Shown piece after piece: positions 1 through 5,236 of a stretch of 5,955 bases of DNA. The stretch's first letter is position 1; each line of letters opens with the position of its first letter. The notes below the pieces were generated by a model, which saw nothing but the letters and a program-made list of their open reading frames with translations, made no database searches and was not told where the DNA came from. The stretch covers positions 1-5,955 of the forward strand of contig JANQMM010000023.1 of NCBI GenBank assembly GCA_028280145.1, written 5' to 3'. Source of the DNA: Minisyncoccota bacterium. GTDB lineage: Bacteria; Patescibacteriota; Minisyncoccia; Phycocordibacterales; JACZSL01. A program made the translations under genes and the position numbers.

Positions 1-324
1 CCAACCCCGACACCGCCACCGGCAGACTCCTACATACTCACATATACCGATAACGCAGACGGCAGTACACAAACAATATCAGTTGACACTCGAAACGAAT
101 GTTGGTCACTGGCAACTAATTTAGGAGCCCATGATCTGTATAGATTTGGAAGTGCCTGTGAATACTCTGCGTCCACAGCAGAGTGGAGTTTCAATTTGGT
201 GCACGTTGTGACAGGAGAGCGATATACGCCATATACTTATCCTTCATACAGTAGCTGTAACTCTGTGTATAACAATGTGAGAAATCAGCCACGCTACACT
301 GATTTTCTCTGCCTTGACAACTAA
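1..324 (+). CDS. C-terminal part of a secreted-type Cys-containing protein (5' end outside window)
   Basis: An open frame enters the window at base 1 and ends at TAA 322-324, giving 107 residues with no internal stop. It opens with a Pro/Thr-rich stretch (PTPTPPPADS), typical of a linker between an exported N-terminus or earlier domain and a folded extracellular domain. The remainder is polar and rich in Tyr, Ser, Thr and Asn, with four cysteines at fragment residues 34, 53, 86 and 104, enough for two disulfides. That composition suggests an extracytoplasmic location, but no signal peptide is visible because the N-terminus is missing. I do not recognise a family. The stop lies only 5 nt before the DUF389 start, so the two are probably cotranscribed. 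That the frame is real is fairly secure; its function is unknown. Confidence 0.7.
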   Translation, partial: PTPTPPPADSYILTYTDNADGSTQTISVDTRNECWSLATNLGAHDLYRFGSACEYSASTAEWSFNLVHVVTGERYTPYTYPSYSSCNSVYNNVRNQPRYTDFLCLDN

Positions 325-329
325 ACCAT

Positions 330-1076
330 ATGTCATTACTTGCTCAAATAGATAACTTAAGTGAAAGCGATAAATCGCGTGCTGTTCGACAACTTATCAC
401 TGAGAGCACGCCGGATTTCGATTTCTTTTTGCTTGTGGTGCTTTCGGTGCTTATGGCAACTTTTGGTTTGCTCGTCGACAGCCCCTCGATCGTGATCGGA
501 AGTATGCTTATTGCGCCAATTCTCTCACCGATCTTGAGCATTTCACTCGGGTTGGTCATGTCCGACGGAAAATTGCTACGTCGTTCTGTCTATACGGTAA
601 CCAAAGCTTCACTTATCGGCATTGCCTCGGCAGTACTTGCAACACTTGTATTCAAAAGTGTGGTGGGGGACGGCTTGACCTCTGAGATCATTTCGCGCAC
701 TGATCCCTCACTCATTTATTTTTTTGTTGCTGTTGTTGCCGGATTTGCTGTTTCATACACATTAGCAAAACCCGACCTAAGCGAAACACTTCCGGGTATT
801 GCGGTAGCGGTTGCTCTTATCCCACCACTTTCAGTTATTGGTATCGGTATTGCCAAGCTCGACGGAGATGTTATTAGCGGGTCACTTATCCTGTATCTCA
901 TGAATATCATCGGTATAGTGTTTGCAAGCTTGGTAAGTTTTGCTCTCATGAACCTTTATGGAAAACGGAGAATTGCTGATGCGACGATAAAAAAGGAAGA
1001 GCAACGTCTAAAGCAGGAAGAAAAACTTGCAGAAGCATTTAAAGAAAAGACCCAAGAAACAAATAATAAACAATAA
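330..1076 (+). CDS. DUF389 family integral membrane protein
   Basis: This 248-residue protein has about six hydrophobic segments, near residues 31-50, 52-78, 91-112, 127-146, 155-176 and 184-210. Two conserved DUF389 signatures are visible: IGSMLIAPILSPI (56-68) and LPGIAVAVALIPPLSVIG (154-171). The N-terminal 30 residues are soluble and the last ~38 are highly charged (Lys/Glu/Gln), probably a cytoplasmic coiled coil. The length suits the single-domain form of the family. The molecular function of DUF389 proteins is not established, and a transport role is only a guess. The ATG follows the upstream stop by 5 nt and I see no Shine-Dalgarno sequence before it, which suggests translational coupling to the preceding gene. 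A strong terminator follows at once, so this is probably the last gene of its operon. Confidence 0.9.
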   Translation: MSLLAQIDNLSESDKSRAVRQLITESTPDFDFFLLVVLSVLMATFGLLVDSPSIVIGSMLIAPILSPILSISLGLVMSDGKLLRRSVYTVTKASLIGIASAVLATLVFKSVVGDGLTSEIISRTDPSLIYFFVAVVAGFAVSYTLAKPDLSETLPGIAVAVALIPPLSVIGIGIAKLDGDVISGSLILYLMNIIGIVFASLVSFALMNLYGKRRIADATIKKEEQRLKQEEKLAEAFKEKTQETNNKQ

Positions 1077-1105
1077 AAAACGCCGAGGAGAGCCCTCGGC
1101 GTTTT
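1077..1105. terminator. Bidirectional intrinsic terminator between convergent genes
   Basis: A perfect 8-bp GC-rich stem, CGCCGAGG (1081-1088) with CCTCGGCG (1094-1101), closes a 5-nt loop (AGAGC). It is flanked by AAAA (1077-1080) and TTTT (1102-1105), which extend the stem and give a U-tract on either strand. It starts immediately after the DUF389 stop and lies ~43 bp beyond the stop of the minus-strand lipoprotein gene, so it can end transcription from both sides. A weaker inverted repeat, GTCGC (1107-1111) with GCGAC (1120-1124), lies beside it. Confidence 0.92.
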
Positions 1106-1147
1106 CGTCGCAGTAAAACGCGACTAATCAATTGCACAGCATCGTAA

Positions 1148-3109
1148 TCACTCGTCGGTGGGGAAGTACATCCGACCATTGCCGTGTGTGGCATGATAGA
1201 AGCTTCCCGGACTTACTCTCTCAAGGGTGGTGCCCTTGTTGATGGTGTACGAATTAGCCGTGCTCGCGTAGCTTCTTGCAATCGCTGTGAGATAGTCTAT
1301 CTCTGCCGGTTCGAGATTCCGATCCTGCAGGATTGCGACCATCGCTCCATTGTAGTTCTTCTGACTTGTTGCAAACGGTGTCGGCGTTTCACCATAGACG
1401 TTCCGAAACGCCTCCATGTCTACCTCGGTGATTGAGGAGTTCGAAACGATCGTGCCGATTACGGCGTTTACCGAAGTGTCAGTCAGACAGCGGAATGGTG
1501 AAAAGCTGGGAAGCATTCCGGCCCAATACGCAGAGAGTTCTGACAGGCGTTCGGCTGCACGAGGATCAGATTGAGAAGCCAGAGTTGACGTGCCGTCTCC
1601 ATTGTCGACGAGGTCGTAACTGGCAAACAAGCCCTTGAAGTTGCAGAATCCCACATGCCCTGTGCCTTCGGCGCCTACATTCAACGGCAGTGATGGATTG
1701 GTGAATTTGAAAAAGAGGAAGTGCCAAAATTCATGCATGGCTGCCCCGAAATCAAATCGATTATCCATCCACGCGATCGTCTTGAGGTTACCCGCGCTTC
1801 CGTACAGTCCCGGATCAAATGACTCGGGATGGAACGGTACATCGGCGTATGACCAGCCGAAATTGACGAAGAAAACGCCGTCCCAGCGATCGTCGGGATA
1901 TACGCTGTAAAGGAGCCGGGATATCCTGTCGACATCTTCGAACGATCCGTCGAAGTCGTCTGCGCGAACGCCGATTATACCGTTCTCGGTATTTACGATG
2001 TTCGGAGAAGACGTGGCTCGTACTCCTACCGCGGCTTCAACCGATCTACTTACTACACCGATTCGGCTTTCAGGGCGCCCTCCCTCTGGAAACATCTGGC
2101 TTCCATCCTCGGCAAAGAATTTAGCTCTCAGGAAGAAATGATCCGTCGAGCCGTCTCGCAAAGCCGGGGCTGTCGCTTCAGGGAAGTTCAACTGTATCCT
2201 GGCTTCCCAATTACCATCTCCATCCGGATCTTCGAACGGAACACGTATGTTGTCCGTGCTTCCGACAAAGATGTTGCGGTTGTACTCGGCATAAGCCGTG
2301 CACTTATCGCAGAGGGTCATTTCCATTGACCAAACGACGGTTTTTGTTTGAAGCTCGTCCGGATAGACCGCGATCGTAGAAAGACGGTTTCTGCCCACTA
2401 GATTTTCCACCGCAGCGGCGTTTTGCACCTGCACGGTGACCGAATCCTCGGCGGTGTTGCCGGCGGCGTCGGTTATGCGAGCGATGACGGTGTAGGAACC
2501 ATCGGTGACGCTCGTCGTATCCCAGTCGCATGAAAGCGTCTGCGGGCCAAGCGTGCAGAGTACGGTGTCGTCACTCAGGACGAGTTCACCCTGAACGATA
2601 TCCGTTGCAGATACCGCAAGCGTCTCGACTCCGGAAAGCGATACACTTCCGTCATGGGAAGTGATGTCAACCACCGGCACAATGAAGTCGATGATGACAC
2701 TCACCTTGGTACTCGTGGTCTTATCGGTGTTGTCGGTAGCCGTGGCTACGATGTCGACCGGACCATCTTCCGGAAAGTACTCGCCTGGTTCGATCATTCC
2801 TTCGAACGGGTCAGACGTGTCGGTTGCGAAGGTCGTGTTGAACCGTTCTTCGATGAGTTCAACCCTTGCGACACTACCGTCGTCTGACGCAGTGATCTCG
2901 ACCTTGAACGGTCCGGAAATCACCTGCCCTTGGGTAAGGTTTGAAATGCCTACCGTCGGACTTTCGTTTGTCGGCGGCGGCGGTGATTTCGGCGGCGGGG
3001 TATTGTCGTCACCTCCTCCGCCTCCACCACATGCATTCGTCAGCAAAACTGCCAACAGAACAAGGACATTCCTAAAAAGTCCCTGTCGAGCAATGGGCAA
3101 GATTTTCAT
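1148..3109 (-). CDS. Lipoprotein with Ig-like domains and a C-terminal HExxH zincin-like domain
   Basis: The chosen start is the ATG at 3109-3107, giving 653 residues, because AAGGAGGT (3115-3122) lies 5 nt before it and translation there begins directly with a signal peptide. The longer frame opening at 3160 lacks this logic. Residues 1-27 are a lipoprotein signal with lipobox LTNAC, Cys27 being the lipidation site. A Gly6 run and a Pro-rich linker follow to about residue 50. Residues ~51-141 and ~142-229 look like two bacterial Ig-like domains; the second carries Cys185 and Cys194, a likely disulfide. The rest includes a CxxC pair (267, 270) and the motif HEFWH (H459, E460, H463; DNA 1721-1735), a zinc-protease signature. 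Glu524 in SELSAY could be the third zinc ligand, gluzincin-style. I infer a surface-anchored, possibly proteolytic protein of unknown target. The gene is GC-richer than the regulator gene region beside it, suggesting acquisition. The family is not assigned. Confidence 0.88.
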   Translation of the reverse strand: MKILPIARQGLFRNVLVLLAVLLTNACGGGGGGDDNTPPPKSPPPPTNESPTVGISNLTQGQVISGPFKVEITASDDGSVARVELIEERFNTTFATDTSDPFEGMIEPGEYFPEDGPVDIVATATDNTDKTTSTKVSVIIDFIVPVVDITSHDGSVSLSGVETLAVSATDIVQGELVLSDDTVLCTLGPQTLSCDWDTTSVTDGSYTVIARITDAAGNTAEDSVTVQVQNAAAVENLVGRNRLSTIAVYPDELQTKTVVWSMEMTLCDKCTAYAEYNRNIFVGSTDNIRVPFEDPDGDGNWEARIQLNFPEATAPALRDGSTDHFFLRAKFFAEDGSQMFPEGGRPESRIGVVSRSVEAAVGVRATSSPNIVNTENGIIGVRADDFDGSFEDVDRISRLLYSVYPDDRWDGVFFVNFGWSYADVPFHPESFDPGLYGSAGNLKTIAWMDNRFDFGAAMHEFWHFLFFKFTNPSLPLNVGAEGTGHVGFCNFKGLFASYDLVDNGDGTSTLASQSDPRAAERLSELSAYWAGMLPSFSPFRCLTDTSVNAVIGTIVSNSSITEVDMEAFRNVYGETPTPFATSQKNYNGAMVAILQDRNLEPAEIDYLTAIARSYASTANSYTINKGTTLERVSPGSFYHATHGNGRMYFPTDE

Positions 3110-3114
3110 CTCGC

Positions 3115-3122
3115 ACCTCCTT
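3115..3122 (-). promoter_or_regulatory. Strong Shine-Dalgarno of the lipoprotein gene
   Basis: Read on the minus strand this is AAGGAGGT, a full match to the anti-Shine-Dalgarno core, 5 nt before the ATG at 3109. It decides the start of the lipoprotein gene and excludes the in-frame ATG at 3160. It is by far the best ribosome binding site in the window. Confidence 0.9.
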
Positions 3123-3169
3123 GGGATTGTGTTGAGTGGATTGCATCCCGCACACACCAAAGAGGTGTG
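3123..3169 (-). promoter_or_regulatory. Two hairpins in the lipoprotein gene leader
   Basis: In the presumed leader RNA of the minus-strand gene, CACACC and GGTGTG (3153-3158 with 3164-3169) form a perfect 6-bp stem with a 5-nt loop. Closer to the gene, GGGAT (3145-3149) can pair with ATCCC (3123-3127). That second stem ends directly against the Shine-Dalgarno sequence, so it could influence its accessibility. I recognise no known riboswitch class. The stems are short, and the functional reading is an inference. Confidence 0.35.
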
Positions 3170-3361
3170 ATTAGTCTGCTATGCAATATGTTGTTATTAC
3201 AGAACAAAGGTCACGCGGACCCCTTTTCCTACCCTAAATAGTACATTTTTTGCAAAAAAAGGCAATAGATTGTGGAAAAAGTCAAAAAAGTGCTATTTTA
3301 AGCCTTTAAATAAGCCAAATAACCTTTTGTCTTCAAAGAAAATCCTTGCTTCTACTCAAAT

Positions 3362-3379
3362 CTTACGATATATCGTAAG
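3362..3379. repeat. 18-bp perfect palindrome, copy 1
   Basis: CTTACGATATATCGTAAG is a perfect inverted repeat, extended to 20 bp here by flanking T and A (3361-3380). It lies 75 bp, centre to centre, from copy 2, downstream of the TrpR-like gene and far from any start codon. I infer that it is an outlying binding site of the TrpR-like protein. Confidence 0.85.
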
Positions 3380-3436
3380 AGCAAGACTAAACACACAAAA
3401 ACAAGCGGCATACCAGTTTGGTACGAACAACACATT

Positions 3437-3454
3437 CTTACGATATATCGTAAG
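3437..3454. repeat. 18-bp perfect palindrome, copy 2
   Basis: This copy is identical to copy 1 and lies 3 bp beyond the stop codon of the minus-strand TrpR-like gene. In RNA it would fold as a 7-bp stem with a TATA loop, but no U-tract follows on the minus strand. It is therefore unlikely to be that gene's terminator and more likely a protein-binding site. Confidence 0.85.
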
Positions 3455-3457
3455 GTT

Positions 3458-3859
3458 TTAAAGTTCCTCAACAAATTGTCTGAAAGATTTTGTTTTTCCA
3501 GTGAACATCAATCGCACCAAAGACCGTATGAGTTCTTCTCTTTGACCCTCGTTGGTTTGTTTCCACAGCCACTCAGCGGTTGATTTGTACTTTCCACGCA
3601 AAAAACGTACTCGATAACGTTCTGCTGTTGAAGGACTTATGCCAAGAATCTTTGCAATCCTATATAACGATATTCCTTTCTTCAGCAAAAGAACTATCGC
3701 TAAATGTTTGGCGAGCATTATTTTTTCAGTTTGTGTAAGTAGTTCGCTGAATATACGGATACGCAACTTTTCATTTGGGCATTTGATGATTGATGATATC
3801 TGTCGCTCCAATGCCAGCAACGCCTTTTCATCGATTTTTCTTTTAGATACATGTGGCAT
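3458..3859 (-). CDS. TrpR/YerC-like helix-turn-helix DNA-binding protein
   Basis: This 133-residue protein has the TrpR-superfamily pattern. A helical N-terminus (1-38) is followed by LLTQTEKIMLAK (40-51), which corresponds to the LLTPDE region of E. coli TrpR. Then come hydrophobic helix AIVLLLKKG and a helix-turn-helix at about 63-86, with recognition segment GISPSTAERYR. Family members bind palindromic operators as dimers; YerC-type members are not known tryptophan sensors, and I cannot show ligand binding here. A basic and aromatic tail of ~45 residues (89-133) extends beyond the usual fold. The ATG at 3859-3857 has no visible Shine-Dalgarno, and a perfect palindrome ends 8 bp before it. 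Four copies of that palindrome bracket the gene, so I infer that it is the cognate operator and that the gene is autoregulated. dinB is divergent. The coding and flanking DNA is AT-rich. Confidence 0.85.
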   Translation of the reverse strand: MPHVSKRKIDEKALLALERQISSIIKCPNEKLRIRIFSELLTQTEKIMLAKHLAIVLLLKKGISLYRIAKILGISPSTAERYRVRFLRGKYKSTAEWLWKQTNEGQREELIRSLVRLMFTGKTKSFRQFVEEL

Positions 3860-3867
3860 GTTGGTAT

Positions 3868-3885
3868 CTTACGATATATCGTAAG
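3868..3885. promoter_or_regulatory. 18-bp perfect palindrome, copy 3: likely operator of the TrpR-like gene
   Basis: This third identical copy is extended to 20 bp by T and A (3867-3886). Its edge is 8 bp upstream of the TrpR-like start codon. On the minus strand, TTGTCG (3901-3896) and TATATC (3878-3873, inside the palindrome), spaced 17 bp, form a weak promoter candidate. A bound dimer would then cover the -10 box and start site. Another possible promoter, TTGATA (about 3938-3933) with GACAAT further downstream, would place the site as a roadblock. Either arrangement fits autorepression, which is an inference. Confidence 0.72.
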
Positions 3886-3966
3886 AAATAGGTATCGACA
3901 AAGTCGTTGTATTGTCTTCTTTTGTTGAAGAAATATCAAAAAAGGTTCTGGCTTTTGTTTCTGAAC

Positions 3967-3984
3967 CTTACGATATATCGTAAG
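3967..3984. promoter_or_regulatory. 18-bp perfect palindrome, copy 4: likely operator upstream of dinB
   Basis: This fourth identical copy is extended to 20 bp by C and G (3966-3985). It lies 41 bp before the chosen dinB ATG and 99 bp, centre to centre, from copy 3. It occupies the only upstream space of dinB, so a protein bound here would probably affect polymerase IV expression. Its right arm runs into AAGGAG (3982-3987), which resembles a ribosome binding site but is not suitably spaced from any ATG. Confidence 0.7.
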
Positions 3985-4025
3985 GAGTGAATCCTACATT
4001 CTTCTCGTTTGTGGCGAGTATACTG

Positions 4026-5111
4026 ATGGGTATGGATGATAGAATAATCGGCCACATTGATATGGATGCTTTTTTCGCCGCAGTTGAAGAGCGCGACAAG
4101 CCATGGCTTAAGGGGTTGCCGGTTGTTATCGGCGCTGACCCTAAGGGTGGTGTGGGGCGCGGGGTGGTTGCAACGGCGAATTATGCAGCCCGCAAGTACG
4201 GCATCCACTCGGCACTTCCGATTCAAAAAGCCTGGAGCTACTCTGAATCTGCACGCAAACGCGGTGAAAGAGGTGTCGTTTTTATAACGTCTCGAGGAAG
4301 ACGTTATGCAGAAATTTCAAAAGAGGTGTTTGATATTGTTTCGTCATATGTCGATACCATGCAGATAACGAGCATTGACGAGGCGTACTTTGATATTACG
4401 AATACCGGCTCGTATGAAGAAGCAAAGCGCGTAGCAAGGCAGATAAAGAAAGAAATAACACAAAAAACAAAACTAACCGGTTCAATTGGCATTGGTCCGA
4501 ATAAAATGATCGCAAAGATCGCTTCGGATCTTCAAAAACCGGACGGACTTACGATCATTTCTGCAGATGAAACGTATGATCTTCTCGCACGACTTCCTCT
4601 GCGCACAATACCGGGCATTGGTCCAAAAGTGGAAGAGAAGTTTAAGCGTTTGGGAATAGCAACTGTCGAAGGGGCGCGGATCTTTTCCTGGCAAGAGATG
4701 CAGGATATGTTCGGCTCGCACGGCTTCAGCTTGTACCAGAAGCTACGCGGGTCGGGAAGCGTGACACTTCGCGAACCCCAAGTACGTAAATCGATAGGAA
4801 AACATAAAACATTCCCTGAAGATACGATTGATCTCGATCTCATTCATGCTGTTATTGAAGAGATGGGCAAGAAAATCTTGGCTTCACTTCACAAAAAACG
4901 ATTTACCGGTTTTCGAACTATTGTGCTTACGGTGCGTTTTGGTGATTTTGAGACCAAAAGCCGCTCTCTTACTTCATCTGAGCCGGTTCACTCTCTTTCC
5001 ATTTTGCAGGCTCGTGCACTCAAGCTCCTTCTGCCTTTCTTTGAAGCGACCGAAAACCCGAAGCAGAAGAAGATCCGTATGGTCGGATTGCGACTAGAGA
5101 AACTCCAATAG
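4026..5111 (+). CDS. dinB: DNA polymerase IV (Y-family translesion polymerase)
   Basis: This Y-family polymerase copies damaged or mispaired templates with low fidelity and without proofreading. Numbering from ATG 4026 (361 residues): HIDMDAFFAAVEE at 10-22 supplies catalytic Asp12 and steric-gate Phe17. DPKGGVGRGVVATANYAARKYG (38-59) is the finger region. SIDEAY (116-121) supplies Asp118 and Glu119. GIGPNKMIAKIASD lies in the palm, and TIPGIGPK (194-201) is the thumb helix-hairpin-helix motif. RKSIGKHKTF opens the little-finger domain, near 254-263. The protein ends at VGLRLEKLQ, without the usual C-terminal clamp-binding tail. Start choice is uncertain. GTG 3987 would add 13 residues not typical of the family and abuts the palindrome. 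ATG 4026 has a weak GGCGAG 7 nt upstream. ATG 4032 also fits the family N-terminus. A palindrome upstream suggests control by the divergent TrpR-like gene. Confidence 0.95.
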   Translation: MGMDDRIIGHIDMDAFFAAVEERDKPWLKGLPVVIGADPKGGVGRGVVATANYAARKYGIHSALPIQKAWSYSESARKRGERGVVFITSRGRRYAEISKEVFDIVSSYVDTMQITSIDEAYFDITNTGSYEEAKRVARQIKKEITQKTKLTGSIGIGPNKMIAKIASDLQKPDGLTIISADETYDLLARLPLRTIPGIGPKVEEKFKRLGIATVEGARIFSWQEMQDMFGSHGFSLYQKLRGSGSVTLREPQVRKSIGKHKTFPEDTIDLDLIHAVIEEMGKKILASLHKKRFTGFRTIVLTVRFGDFETKSRSLTSSEPVHSLSILQARALKLLLPFFEATENPKQKKIRMVGLRLEKLQ

Positions 5112-5145
5112 CGTATTTGACCTTATTTTAAGCGCTTTCACCCTA

Positions 5146-5174
5146 TTTACACTACTCTTTTGTAAGCATATAAT
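5146..5174 (+). promoter_or_regulatory. Near-consensus sigma70-type promoter
   Basis: TTTACA (5146-5151) and TATAAT (5169-5174) are separated by exactly 17 bp. The -10 is perfect and the -35 matches 5 of 6. Transcription should begin near 5181-5183, giving a leader of ~55 nt before the ATG at 5237. It makes the downstream gene an independent unit from dinB and is the best promoter in the window. No intrinsic terminator is visible between dinB and this promoter. Confidence 0.85.
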
Positions 5175-5184
5175 GTGACGTAAG

Positions 5185-5196
5185 GCCCGGAAGGGC
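5185..5196 (+). promoter_or_regulatory. 5' UTR hairpin with GNRA tetraloop
   Basis: GCCC (5185-5188) and GGGC (5193-5196) form a 4-bp all-GC stem closed by GGAA, a GNRA-type loop, at the very 5' end of the predicted transcript. Such a 5'-terminal hairpin can stabilise mRNA, or it may be one arm of a larger fold with the G-rich stretch at 5203-5211. I recognise no riboswitch class. Confidence 0.4.
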
Positions 5197-5236
5197 AACT
5201 CTGTGGGGAACGCATTTATAGAAATAAGAGGAAACA

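Larger units (their letters stand above)
3110..3457. other. AT-rich gene-free region with leader hairpins and two palindromes
   Basis: No convincing gene lies here. The right part carries two copies of the 18-bp palindrome, listed separately. The left part is the presumed leader of the minus-strand lipoprotein gene and holds two small hairpins, also listed. On the minus strand a weak promoter candidate is TTGCCT (3264-3259) with TACTAT (3242-3237), spacing 16 and 4/6 matches each, which I do not trust on its own. Homopolymer A and T tracts are frequent between 3241 and 3320. A 13-bp inverted repeat, TACCA-GTT-TGGTA (3411-3423), sits between the two palindromes. A 63-codon frame at 3270-3461 is judged spurious. 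Confidence 0.6.

Noticed and set aside
3110..3160. Longer N-terminus for the lipoprotein from the in-frame ATG at 3160
   Set aside because: It would place 17 unlikely residues ahead of a clean lipoprotein signal. AAGGAGGT sits ideally before the ATG at 3109.
2661..3170. 169-codon plus-strand frame opposite the lipoprotein gene
   Set aside because: It is a shadow of the GC-rich minus-strand gene: its Pro run mirrors the Gly run, and it lacks domain character.
3437..3454. Palindrome copy 2 as a transcription terminator
   Set aside because: The stem is AT-rich, only 7 bp with a TATA loop, and no U-tract follows on the minus strand. The identical copies upstream of genes argue for a binding site.
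3270..3461. 63-codon plus-strand frame with repeated LRYIVR peptides
   Set aside because: The repeated peptide is just the palindrome translated twice in the same frame. The rest is low-complexity AT-rich sequence, and the frame ends overlapping the TrpR-like stop region.
3915..3931. TCTTC/GAAGA inverted repeat between the regulator and dinB
   Set aside because: A 5-bp AT-leaning stem with a 7-nt loop is within chance for this composition.
3362..3984. CRISPR array or iteron origin
   Set aside because: There are only four short palindromic copies at unequal distances (75, 431 and 99 bp), interrupted by a gene. There are no spacer-sized intervals, no Cas gene and no replication initiator.
4548..4555. 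Palindrome half-site CTTACGAT inside dinB
   Set aside because: It is a single 8-base arm within coding sequence without the second arm, so probably coincidence.
5131..5138. AGCGCTTT region after dinB as a terminator
   Set aside because: AAGCGCTT is self-complementary but leaves no room for a loop and has no following U-tract.
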